Under the pieces are notes generated by a model. The model did not search any database. It had not been told where the DNA came from and worked only from the letters and a program-made list of their open reading frames with translations. From Phylloscopus collybita (taxonomy: Eukaryota; Chordata; Aves; Passeriformes; Phylloscopidae), in the NCBI GenBank assembly GCA_027886175.1, contig JAJNNQ010000027.1, positions 6,338,001 through 6,402,000 on the forward strand: a DNA stretch of 64,000 nucleotides, in the 5' to 3' direction. This document shows, one piece after another, positions 1-12,196 of this stretch; position 1 is the stretch's first letter, and each line of letters begins with the position of its first letter. Made by a program: the position numbers and the translations under genes.

Positions 1-2833
1 TGGGATATCTTGATCCTCCACAGCAGAGGTGGCAGAGCACAGCCCAGTGCTTTCCATGCCTGTGAAGCTGCTCCTGTCAGGATGGGAACAATTTTTCCAG
101 GAGCAGCATCTGGGCCATGCAGACAGGCAGCCCAGAGGAGCTGCCTAGGGTGAAGGGATGCAAAACAAACTTGGCTCTCTGGAGAGCTCAGCATTTAGAG
201 ACACTGCTCTTCAGCCCTAAAAAATTGCTGAACCAGCCCAGTTATGCCGCAGGGAGGGGAGAACATCACACCAGCTGCCAGTCAATCCCTGCTTAACTTC
301 ACCACTAACAGAACTATTTTGAGTCTCCCAGGAGCTGCAACTCTGAATTCAAAAGTCCTTTTCCACCTTCTCCTCTCCATCAGCAGTTTCCCTGAGCAGC
401 AGCCAGATCTGTGCTCCCCAGGAGCGATGGGGACATCATCCTGCCACCACCCACATGGTCACCTCCTTGGCTCACGGCAGAGAACAGCCAGCTCTGCACA
501 GACAGTGCCAGGTCTGCCAGGGCACAGCCTCTCTTTGCACCTGATACATTAATCCCCAGCACCACAGGACAATTAACCACTGCTGTCACCTCTCACTTCT
601 TCCCTGGCATAACCCAAATTCTGCAGGTGGACGGCCAGGTGTGGATGGCAGCAGGTGAGCATGCCTCACACATCGAGAACCTTTTGCAGAGGGACAGGCT
701 GCCCAGAGAGCTGAACCCTCCAGAAAATGGAGGAAAGCCATGGCCCTGCCACAGGAAATCAATGAGAGAGCCTGGTTTGAACTGGGCAGCTTTGGGGGCC
801 TGCTGCAAGCAGGGCTGGGGCTGAGAGCCAGCACGCTCAGGTCAGGGCTTTTGTGCTCAACTGGATACTTACAAAAAAGCTGACATTACCTCACCCAAAG
901 CTCCCCCAAAACCTCCATCAGTGGAAGAGGGGAGGAATGATGCATGTCCCCCCCAGCTGTCCCTGCAATGCAGCAGTTCACAGGTCAGCACAACCTGTTA
1001 GGGCCACATTACCCAGCTAGTTCCCAAACCCCACACCTGTCCCTCACTGCTGCTCTCTGCTATGGACCACCCAGACACGGGCAGATGGGAATTAGGCTCA
1101 GACAGCACCAACCAGGAGGTGACCAAACCTCTGTGGATCTCCTAAGGAAATGGATGAGCCTCATACAATTGCCCTGTCCAGCTGCCTCCCTGTCTCTACC
1201 TAAAATTTGGACCTCTTGGCTGATTTTCATGCTTGCCAGAGTGATGGGCAGCAGTGAGGATAAGAACCTCTTCCCCCGTTTTTGCCCCCAGAGGAGGCTG
1301 CCACGTGAGCTCCATGGGGCTGGCACACTCCAGCCAGCCTGGGAAAGCCACGAGCTCCCAGAAAGCAGCTCCCCCACGTTCCCCCGCACAGCAAATGACA
1401 GGTTTGTTCCCTCTACTTATTTCCCTGTGCCAGTAAACACAACAATAAATAGCAAGCTGCAGGAGGCAGATGATTGTGTGGTGAAAGGTGGAAAACATCT
1501 AAAAATGATTTAAAGCAGGGAGGAGAATAGGAAGAGAGGGCTGTGGATTATAATCTCTGAGGAGGAGGAGCTGCCTAGCTGGGGAAAGGCAGCACAAGCA
1601 GGGAAAGTTTTCCTTCCCACCCTCCAGCTCCTTGCTCCAGGTGATGCTCAGGTCTCCTGTGCAGGTCTCTCTTTGCAAAGGTCCCCAGACCCAGCCCTGG
1701 CATGGGACCCCAGCAGCCCCAGCCCTGGGACAGGAGCAGGAGCAGCACTGCAGAGGCTGGACCCTTTAAAAACTCCTAAGAACAGGGACACAGGGCATGG
1801 ACACAGAAAAGCTGAAGAGAGATTATCTAGCTGCCATTTCAACACGCTGGTAAATCAAAGTCGATGGAAGCCATATGCTCTGCTGGGAAGCATCCATCTC
1901 GTTGCCAGGGAAACATCCTTCCCGTTTAAAATGGCAGGCAAAGGCTTGCAAAAACCTGCTTTTAACCCCCTTTTCTCAGGCGTGATCCAAGTCCCCCAGC
2001 AGCTCCCCCAGCCCTGCAGCATCGCTGTACTGCTGCCTGGGAGAGCTGCTGCAGCCTAGCCTGGGAACAGGAGAAGGAGCTGGTGCTTCTCCCCTGGGCT
2101 CCAGAGGAAATCAGAGCCAGCCTAGCAGCAGTGAGATCCCACATCAAATTCCCAGCTTACTACCAAGGCAGCTTCCACAGTTCATTCCTCTGGAAAAACA
2201 GGGAATCCCCTGCCTGGGTCACATCCAGCAGCTCCACTCAGGGATGCTGCAGGTGCCTGGTACAGACACACACAGATGTGCCCAGCTGTGCGGGGCAAGA
2301 CCCTGCTGCAGCAAGGAAGGACCAGCAGCAGGACCACGGCTGGCTTTGTGCTGCTCAAAGCATCTCCTGCAGAGCTGCAGGTGCCACCCATTCCTTACAG
2401 GCAGCCAGCACGAATCTGACCTTGGGAATTTCAGCAATCTGCAGCAGGGCTCCAGGAGCCACAGCAAACCAGCACTGAGCTCAGCAGCTGGCTCTGGGTC
2501 TCCTGCTCTGCATCTGCACCTTCTCCTTGCTCCCTCTAAGCCAGAGGTACAGCCCTGGGTCTAACATGGCCAGGCTGGTTGTCAGCTGCAGGAGGAGGTG
2601 GTGGGGATGTGGGAAGGAGCACTTCCAGAGCACAATTTATAGCCTGACACCTTGGAAGTCACAGCAACAAACTCTCTTCAGCCTATTAACACTAATGAAT
2701 TTGCATGGGATTTTGTTTCAAACAGAAGACACAAACCAGTGCCCATTGGAACAAAACTGGACATCCTCTGGTAAAGATTTTGTGTTTGCCTGCCACCAAA
2801 GCCTCTCATGATTTTTTTATTTTTTTTTTTAAT

Positions 2834-2970
2834 AGAATCACAGAATGGGTTTGGGTTGGAGGGGACCTTAAAGATCATCTTGTTCCAACCCTCCTGCCAT
2901 GGGCAGGAACATCTTCCACTAGACCTCATTGCTCCATGCCCCATCCAACCTGGCCATGAACTCTTCCAGT
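2834..2970 (-). mobile_element. CR1 LINE fragment (3' tail)
   Basis: The + strand reads as the complement of a CR1 3' end: agaatcacagaatgg, then gggttggaggggacc, then ttccaaccctcctgccatgg and ccatccaacctggcc. Only the terminal 140 bp or so remain. Confidence 0.9.
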
Positions 2971-3639
2971 TCCTTCTTTTAAAACTGTTCTCATTTATTG
3001 TAAATCCCATAAGCAGATAATGCCAAAACCAGAGCATTTTCTATTCTGATAAGTAACTATGCCTTAAAAACATTTATAATGGAGATCAGAGACAATATTT
3101 AATAATTCAAAACCTAGGAAGGCGTGATGGGACAAGGATACATCCTGAAGGCTCCTACTCTGTATGGGAAATGGTTTCTTGCAGCTGGAGGAGGGAGAAG
3201 CTAGAGTTACAGCCTGGGGAGTAGGGAAACTGGATTTTTATGCTGCAGGCATCCTGTGTCACTGAATTCCTCTGTACCTCAGCTCCCAACTGGAAAACAT
3301 GGTGATGATTCCCCCCTGCACACAGGAGCACAGCTGAGGTTAAGCCCAGGTCTAGCTCAAGACATACCCATGGCCCTCAGCAAGCAATAAATCCTTCTGG
3401 AGTAGCACAAAGCCTGGCACAAAACCACTGCAAAGCACACCAGCATCCAGGGCTCACGTGGACCGGAGCCAAGACAGCATCTCAACCGGCAGCACAAAGC
3501 CACCCGGGAGCTCACAGGAGCACCGTCCTCCAGCACACAACCCCAGGCCATGCCCAGCACCACAGCCAAGGGCTCGCTCCACCCCTAGGTAACAGCTCAA
3601 GGCGTTTGCACCAGCCTTCAATCCCTCTCCTGGGCGCTG

Positions 3640-3910
3640 GCTTGGCTCCGGAGCCGGCGGGCAGGCGCCGCAGCACGAATCCCCCGCCAGGGCAGGAGCC
3701 GGGCAGGAGTCACCTTCACTCGCTGCCACCGGAGCCACATCACCCCGGCGGCTCGTCAGCCGGCTCCCAGATACGCTCGGGCTGTCTGGGAATTATGTCA
3801 GCGGGCACCGTAAATATCCCCGTGGCCCTCTCACGATCCCGCACATCCCCGGCACCGCCCGCCCGGCTCGGAGCCGCCTGCGTGCTCGGGACACCGGCGG
3901 GGACACAGAG
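3640..3910. promoter_or_regulatory. CpG-rich patch in KCNQ2 intron 1
   Basis: A short island of GC-rich, CpG-rich sequence stands out from the intron around it. It contains an AT-rich core (ccgtaaatatcccc) at about 3808-3822. No start codon in a conserved frame is visible. It could be an internal regulatory element or alternative promoter of KCNQ2. This is compositional evidence only. Confidence 0.35.
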
Positions 3911-4803
3911 CCATGAATGGAGAACAGCCAGGTAGGGTCTGGAGTCACAGCACCCTCAGCCTGCTGCTGAAGCAAAGCAGGAGCAGCTCCATCCTGGTTG
4001 TGTAACCCGGCCTCGCAGGACTTTCCCCATAATTAGAGGGCCTTTCCCTGCAGTCCCACGGGGGCCATGTGCTGCATTTGTGAAAGGATGCTCAGAGCTG
4101 AGCTTCCTCTCAAGCACGTTTCCAGTCTTCCCCAGAAACAGCAGCAAGAGGAAGCAGGAAGGAGGGAAGAAAGAAAAAAAAAAAAAAAAGTTTAATTAAT
4201 CTTCGTTTCATTTCTGCTTTAAGCAAATGGAAAATAAGTGAGCAAGCCCATCAGGCCTGTGCTGCTGCTCTGGGCTCTGCCAGCCCTTGTGCTTCTCAGA
4301 TGGGATGTACATCCCACCTGGCCACTGCAGCCAGCAGGGAATGCCATCACAGGTCAGGCTTGACTCTTCCCAACACATCCCACAGGGGTGCTGGCTGCAG
4401 GACAGATGGGCTTCCCCAGAAACATATGGGGAGGCAATTCATTACATTCATTAATTTCTCTGTGATTTTCAGTAGCCATCAGCTCCCAAGGGGGGAAGAG
4501 CAAGGCCAGAGAGGACTGAACCCGTCTTGGAGGTTCAGCCTGTTTATCTGCAGCAGGCTGGGGTTTGGGCAGGTGCTCTCTGCCAAACACACACCCACAG
4601 AAGGCTGTCTGCAAAGAGGGGAAGCAAAAATGGCAGGTTTGATGGAGGTGCTCCCCAGGTGCCCAAGTTCTTGCATATGGATAGGCCAAGCCCAGGCAGG
4701 ATCAAGGCCTAGGTCTCCTAAGTTTGGCTATTCCAAATCTTGGGTGGAGACCTGAGTTTGGGATATGCCCCACCTACTTATAGATGTTTACACCCCCACT
4801 TCC

Positions 4804-4808
<5 letters not shown>

Positions 4809-4857
<49 letters not shown>
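4809..4857. repeat. Poly(A) run, 49 nt
   Basis: This is a pure A run within KCNQ2 intron 1. The 5' flank shows no recognisable retrocopy, and no clear target-site duplication is visible on either side. Confidence 0.95.
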
Positions 4858-4858
<1 letters not shown>

Positions 4859-5019
4859 CAGTATGATAGAAACAACTTCAGAGTCCTATTCATTTGTCTT
4901 ATTCAGACACTGCAACTACCTTCTCCTATACTTACAACCCCAAATCACTCTCCCCATACTAAGATTGTTTAAAATCATTACCAATTTAAAACCAAGTTTC
5001 ATACCTAGACAGTGTTATC

Positions 5020-5262
5020 TAAACTGACAGAGGACATGATTAGGTTAGATATTAGGAAGAAATCCTTCCCTGTGAGGGTGCTGAGGCCCTGGCACAGTTT
5101 GCCCAGAGAAGCTGTGGCTGCCCCATCCCTGGAGGTGTCCAAGGCCAGGCTGAACAGGGCTTGGAGCAACCTGGGATAGTGGAAGGTGTCCCTGCCCATG
5201 GCAGGGGGGTGGAAAGAGATGAACTTTTAAGATCTCCTCTAATGCAATTCTATTATTCTGTT
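5020..5262 (+). mobile_element. CR1 LINE fragment (3' tail)
   Basis: This is sense-orientation CR1 3' sequence: ggttagatattaggaagaaa, then gcccagagaagctgtggctg, then ccatccctggaggtgtccaag, tagtggaaggtgtccctgcc and a degenerate attctattattctg end. At about 240 bp it is one of the longest CR1 pieces in the window. Confidence 0.9.
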
Positions 5263-8200
5263 TATGCCATTAATCTACTGATCCTCATACCAAGCCTCAG
5301 CAGCTCCCTCTGTGTCATTTAATGTGATTTGTGGTGCTCCCACCACCCACAACTGCATTGGGAGGGGGAGGGTGCAGGCTCTGCTCTGGAGGGGCACCTC
5401 AGAGGAGGTTTTAAATTACATCTGTTTTCTGTTGCAGAAAAGCAAAACACCATCAGCTACAAAAGGTCAGTGCAGAAGTTCTTCCTATCCCTCATTAGCT
5501 GGCACGGTAAGCGAGAAGCTGCTAATTAAGAATAGCATTAAAAACATCTAGATGTTATAAGACAAAAATGTGGAGAAGGAGAAAGAGTCAGTGCAAAATT
5601 CTGGTAAATTACAAAGAGCTCAGGAAATTCTCCTTCACTCTTAAGTCTTTTACCTTCCTTACAGGAATAGCCACAACCAAGAAAAATACCATAACAGAGA
5701 TGTGCATCCCCTACCCCCAAGAACCAAACCAGAGATCACATTAACCAAGTTTCTTTAGTGCTGATACCGATTAAATGCTCCGTTCCCTCAGGCTATGGAG
5801 ACACAGCCCTCATGAAGTGCCAGCAATTGAGTTCAAGACATAATGACATGAGGACTTGTCCCTCTGGCTCAGGGTGATGCTTAATTGGGTGTGAAGTCAG
5901 CTTTTGGATGAACACTGCCACTAGCACTACTGGCTTCTGTGCAGCTCCCAGAGAGGGGCTACTCCTTGCCCCCCAAAATCATTGCAGGGCAGCTTTCTGC
6001 AGGGATGGGGTGTGTCTGGAAAGGCCTATCCTGGGGAAAAGGACACAACAAAATTCCAGCAGTGCCTCAGGGGAGCCCACCCACACTTGCCCATGGCACC
6101 TCCAGCCCCTGCCCTGACACCAGGTGGAGACTTAGAGCCACTCCATACCTCATCTCTTCTAAATAATGAAAACCTCATTAATCAAAAATCCAACAGGATC
6201 AGCAGAGCAACCTCTGGGGAATAAAAGAGGGTACAAATCCCACCTCCCCCTCAGCCATGAGCCACTGAAGAGCAAGAGCTGCTCCTCAAGGATGCACAGC
6301 ACGCTCAGGTTCCCCTGAGCTGTGCCAGCAGCTCCACGCCCCGAGATGGACAAACACCCCATGCAAGCTCCTACCCATGCTCCAAACAGCCAAGCTCCTG
6401 CAGCCAGCAGAGATGGGATCAGCAGCACGGATCTTCCAAAGGATGGAGCCAGTTTGAGGGTTGGTTTTGTTGCTCATTCAAGCCTGGAGTCTTTATATAG
6501 TGTCAGGGCAGGATCCAAAAGCGGAAGAGAGACACCCACTCCCAGGGAGTGTAACACACACACTGAAATAAATAGCTCCCTGCCTAAGGGGATGACTCAG
6601 GAATCTCACTAGTCCTTAAGGCACAAATCATTGCTAATGAACCCCAGAGAGCTTGGAGGAAGGCCTAGCAAGAGGTCAACTGGGCAAGACTTGCCAGGCA
6701 TAAAGGAAGAGGAAGGATGAGTAACCACTGAAAAATGACAATGTCCAACACTGAGGCAATGGTCACACCATCCTGTAGTCTACCTGCCTCAAGAGCATTG
6801 AGTAGTCCTTGTTAGGGGGAGAGGTGTTGTTTTTCCCTGCCCCTCCTGGAAGGACTCAGGCTTAACCAGCACATGGCTTGAAGTGGCAGGAGGAAACCGA
6901 GCCTCACTCCCTGTTTGTCCAGCAATAACATACAGATATTTATATTTATTTATTTTTCTCTCCTCTTGAGTGAAAGATGGAGTGCTCTTACATCCCTTAT
7001 TACGTTCTTCAGATGAGGTAACAAACCTCCCAGCAAGCATAAGCTCAATTAATGGCCACTTTGAGACTCTGAGCTGAGCACAAACCCATAAACATGCAGG
7101 AGAACGTCTCCCAGAGCTGTCATTTCGCTGCCACATGCAACACGCCAACAGGAGGAGAAAGTCAATAAGACCCATTCACAGCCCTCCACGTGCTGCATCT
7201 GTAATGAACAGAGAGATCACAGCAAACTGTCCCTCTCTGGGTGATCCATCTCATGGAGAAGGCACCTTCATCCTCCCAGCCCAGCACTTGCCCTGCGAGG
7301 TTCTCAGACCACAGGTTGGCCAAAGACAACTCCACCTTCCTTTGCAAACCCAAGGAGCACAGACAGAAACCAAACCACCAATCCAAAACAGGAAATGCTG
7401 TCAAAAAGAAAAGTGGAGCAAAGAGAACATTTACCAGCACTGCCCCAACAACTATTTTATGCCTTCTCAGTGTCTTGAATGCTCACTACACCAAGTCTTC
7501 CAGCAGGGACTGGCTCCTTTTGACTTGATGGGCAGAACAGAACCTTGTAGGCTTCTACTCCCATTTGGGGTGCTTGCACACTGCTGTAATATTAACAGAA
7601 TAATATCTTCCCCTTTCTATTCATTTTAACTTTTATTTGACTGACTTTTTTTCCTTTTTCCTTTGCATCCCATATTAGTTTTTATCCAACCACACCAAAC
7701 CAAATCTGCAAGGAACAGACACAGCAGGTGCCCAGACATAACCTACTGCCCTCACACAGGAGACACACGAGGTGTACACAGGTCACCCTTGAGTCAGGAT
7801 TTCTGATAGCTTGGTTTTTTTTTCCTGGGCATCATGATAACTTCATGGAGAGTGACAGGCTGGCTGTGGAAGCTGCATTAGGAGTGCCTGCCCTGCTGTG
7901 CTCATCCCTTACAGTGCGTGACAGCAGCTCTGCTGCCACCCCAGCCCTAATTTGCTCCCACACTGTCACCTCCCCGGGGCTGGCAGAGCTCTAAACGAGA
8001 GAGCAGGACTGCCAGGCAGATCAGGGTTTGTTTACAAATGAGGAATTTGTGAATGCCTGGGAAAGACCCTCCGGAAGGCAAAATCTGTCCTGAAGAGACC
8101 AAGCACCAGCCACGATGGGCTGCCAGGACGTTCAGATGGAGAGCAGTTGCCTCCTAACCCATTCACTCCCTCTGCCTTTGCCTGGCCTCTTGTTTCTTTT

Positions 8201-10150
8201 CCTTGTCCCACCCTCTGGGGGAGGCAGTAAGAAAAGGAGGATCTCTGAATGAAGACGGTAACTGGGCACTTCACTCTGAAACAAAACTGGAGCTGCTTAG
8301 GAACTGCAGGCAGCATCAACGAGCCTTGATTGCTTCTGATTTTTTCCAGTCGTGCCTAGTAGATCACAAGAGCTGATCTGGGTTTGCTGCAAAGATTCCT
8401 TTCTCAAAAGCACTTCTCAAAGGTGGATCTCAGATCATCAGATCAGATCATCCCATTTCAGTGTGGATCAGCCTCATCCCTCCCCTTCACCTTACTGCTG
8501 GGGTGTCCACAGTGCAGCTCTGGCTTTGAACACCCCAATTCCCACAGGCTGTGGCAGGAGATGGGAGCTGCCCCCACTCACTCCTGTTTCTCCACTTGAA
8601 ATCATGCCAGGCTCTGTCTTCTCCTTGCCAGGACTGGTCCCACCCAGCTCTCACTAAGGTGGGCAAGGGAAGTTAGGCTCCCTCTGCCATCAACAGAAAT
8701 AGACACCCCTAGAAGGCAAACCTGCCCAGCTAAGCCTGCACTGAGGCTCCTGTGGGATTTCCAAGAGGAATCCTACATGTATCTGAGCATCACCAAATTC
8801 ACAATGAGAGCTCACTGCACCTTGAACATCTGGACATTACAGGTCCCAGGACAAATCAAGGGACTGCCCAGCAACCCCAGTGACTGATGCAGCTTTAAAT
8901 CACCTCCCTTCACCAGCAACAGTGAGAGGTGAGAAGATTCCAGAGGTCTTCCTGCTTCCTCTCTTGGAAAAGGCAGCTCTTTGACATCCAATCCACTCAA
9001 AAAAAAAAAAAAATCACTGGATGTATGCTTACCAACACCAAAACTTTTCCACACATCTAAAAAGCACATTAAAAGGCTTGGAGTGATGCCAAAGAGAGAC
9101 CAGAGAGTTCTGCAGGGACTCTCTGCTTTCCCTCATTTATTGGCAGTGGCACAGCCCAGAAGCCCCGAGGCTGCAGCGAAGCAGCTCCTGCCATCCCAGC
9201 CAGTGCCTTGTGCGAGATACTCCCCAACAAGCACTGCCAGTAATTATTTCAGTGCCTGACCAGAAATGCACACCTCTGCTGTCAGTGTCACAGGAGGCTG
9301 CACTTGCAGCTCACCCAGGACAAGGCCACGAGAGCCACGTGGGGAGCCCAGGTCACCACAGCTTTAGGGGGCTGAGCAAAGTTCACACAGCCTGCTCCTG
9401 ACACAGATTGCTCTCACTGGAAAACATTATTTACATTGAAATACCTACTGCTGCAGTCCTGGTGGCATCATCTCTTGTCACAGGTGGCTGTCAGAAGAGC
9501 CCACATCCTTTTGTCTTGCAAGCTGATGAGGAGCCATTTACATAGATGGTGGTGGAGGACCCTGCACCCGCTGTCCTTCTGCATTATCTGGTTTTGCCAT
9601 CATGTGTTCACTAGTCAAGTACATCTAAATACACTCTAAATGCTTTCCAAATACATTCATGAAACCCAGTCCAGACCACCACAACAATCTGGTTTTGCAA
9701 TGTGGTTCCTTTTGGACCATCAGGGGCTAAAAATCGTTGCATTGTTCTAAAGAAATGTGTGTCTCAGTGCTGGAGACTCCTCTCCTTGATGTACAGGGAC
9801 ATCACATCAACAGGGACAGGCCATTAATCCTTTGCTGGAACCACTCCCCACCTTACTCAGCTCTACCATATCTGTTCCACAGGAGATTGCATGGCAGGAA
9901 AAGGGACTGGCACATCTCCCTGTCACCACAATTTAAAGAACAATCTGTTCCTCAGGAAAAAACCAGCGAGCATTTGGGCTACCTTAAAAAGGGTTATGCA
10001 GAGCTGAGTGTTTGCCACTTAACTCCCAGAAGCTGAACACTAAATTTACATGCTTTTTTATTCTTCTGAGCACCACTGATGACTGGCAGGCAAACCCTGT
10101 GCCCTGCTGACCCTGGACACAGTGCCTCACCCTTCATCCCTTCCTTCTGC

Positions 10151-10292
10151 TGCAATGCAATGCAATGCAATGCAATGCAATGCAATGCCAAAAAAACTAA
10201 AATAAACCAAAAAAAACCCCAAAAAACCCAAAAAGCCCCCAAAAAAACCCAACCAAAAAAAACCAACCCCCCCCCCCAAAAAAAAAAAAAAA
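10151..10292. repeat. (TGCAA)n microsatellite followed by A/C-rich tract
   Basis: Seven and a half TGCAA units (10151-10188) run directly into about 100 bases made almost only of A and C, with C13 and A15 runs near 10267-10292. This simple-sequence block lies in KCNQ2 intron 1. Confidence 0.95.
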
Positions 10293-10939
10293 GAAACCTG
10301 ATTTTTGTAACTATATCTCTGTGAGCTATGCCCATCTTCCCTTTAGTACAAGGATTTGGGGCTTGCATTTTGGGTTGTTCCTTTTTTAATCCATCGAACC
10401 ATAGCAAGACTGATCTGGCTGAGGTGTGTTGCAGCACAAAAAGGAGGTCACCCAGGGGATCAGCTTGTTTTTCATTTCCTTAATGTCAGTGTGGGGTGAA
10501 TGTGACGGCTGGAACGTGACACATTAAAGCAACTGCCATCAGGTTGCTCCCACCAAGCTCTGAGTAAGCAGCTGGAGAGGAACTCGTGAGGCATCCCACC
10601 AGGAAGGTCCCCTGGTCCCTGGGGTGGGCACGACCCCACAGCTCAGGGCAGAAGCCCTGGAGGGCAGAGCCCAGGAGGTCCATTAAGCTCAGCACCTGTG
10701 GGAGATGGCACTGACCCCTTCACCCCACTCATGCTGGAGGTGGGAAGGGGAATCCAGGAGAGGTCCCTGTGTGCCACTAATGGATGAGCTGAGTTTGGTG
10801 GCATCGTACCTGCCCACAGCAACCCTGTCTGAGGGTGAGGGCTTGCCGTGAACCACCACTCCTCAGGGGCTGGGGATGGACAATCGAGACTGTCAGACTA
10901 CATTTACCCCGAATTCTGGCCTAAGAGATCACCTGGGAA

Positions 10940-11067
10940 TGGACAGCTGAGCCTGGTGGGCCCCATTTTTGAGTGTAGCTAGAGGTGGTCTCTGGCTCCC
11001 AGAAGTCTGAGCCTCCTTTATCTCTCACCTTCTCCCAATATTTCTCTCAACATCTTTCTTTTCTATT
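10940..11067 (+). repeat. Inverted repeat arm A (128 bp)
   Basis: This segment, starting tggacagctgagcctgg and ending ttcttttctatt, is repeated in reverse complement at 12069-12196 with only about two mismatches. In both copies the 3' end is followed by a C-run and then a T-run. I do not recognise the family; a retroposon or LTR fragment is possible. Confidence 0.9.
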
Positions 11068-12004
11068 ATCCCCCCCCACATTTATTTTTTTTTTATCAGT
11101 TCTGAGGAGTGAAAGGAGTCACAAAAGAGGCCACTTCTGCAAAGAGAAACCCTGGAACTCCAGGGAAGCCCCTCATCCACTCTCTGTGCTCCCCCCATGC
11201 CAGCCCTGGCCATGCCAGGATGCAGGCAGTGCAGGCAGGACACTGGAGAGAGAGGTGGCTTGTCTGGGTGAAAAGGGAAGAACAAATGGGATAAGGGATG
11301 GTACCAGGAAATTTTAATAGAATTAGACAGGGAGGAAATTATTCCTCCTTATTATAATTTAAGTCCATGCACTTGCTTAATTAACTAAATGTATGGTGCA
11401 CAGTATGCAGATGAAAAATGCACCCAAACTATTTTTAACACGGTTAAAGAGATGCATTAGGGTTGTAAATTCTAAGCAGGAAATGCAAGAATTATGTTGG
11501 TTCCTGAGCACACAGCCTTAAAAGTGCCTGAATCCAGGCTGTTTTCTTGCCACTGTTCCAAATGAAGCCCCTTCCTTCAGCTCAGGGACCAAACCTGAGC
11601 AGCTCCCCCAGGGATCAGCATTTGTGTCTCCAGACACCTCAGACCATGGGGGTGCCCAGTGCCAGCACCTTGCTTAGGCTGGCACAGAACACAGTCATCC
11701 CTCCTGAAATCAGATGGCAGGTAGGGACAAAAAATCATTTTCAAGTTTTCCAGCCCTTTCTGAGTGCAGGACAGGTTACAGAAACCAAACCAAAAGGACT
11801 AGAAGGAAAAAAATAATTCAGAGTAATAAAATTGAAAAAATTTGGAAGCCAAATGCCCACCTGTACAGAGAACTGAACTGAGATCTAAGTGCTGCTGCAC
11901 CCCTAAAAAAGCCTGACCTGCCATTTGGACACAGCTGAACTTTTCAAGTTTCAGCTCAGCCTTGAACAGAACGAAGCCATGGTGCTGCATTGGTAAGGAT
12001 CTGC

Positions 12005-12005
<1 letters not shown>

Positions 12006-12057
<52 letters not shown>
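12006..12057. repeat. Poly(A) run, 52 nt
   Basis: This is a pure A run adjoining inverted repeat arm B. It corresponds to the T-run that also follows arm A (about 11082-11097), but there the run is short and interrupted. The tract has therefore expanded in this copy. Confidence 0.95.
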
Positions 12058-12060
<3 letters not shown>

Positions 12061-12068
12061 TGTGGGGG

Positions 12069-12196
12069 AATAGAAAAGAAAGATGTTGAGAGAAATATTG
12101 GGAGAAGGTAAGAGATAAAGGAGGCTCAGACTTCTGGGAGCCAGAGACCACCTCTAGCTACACTCAGAAATGGGGCCCACCAGGCTCAGCTGTCCA
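12069..12196 (-). repeat. Inverted repeat arm B (128 bp)
   Basis: This is the reverse complement of 10940-11067 at about 98% identity, with a spacer of about 1.0 kb between the arms. The pair could fold into a long hairpin in the KCNQ2 primary transcript. Confidence 0.9.
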
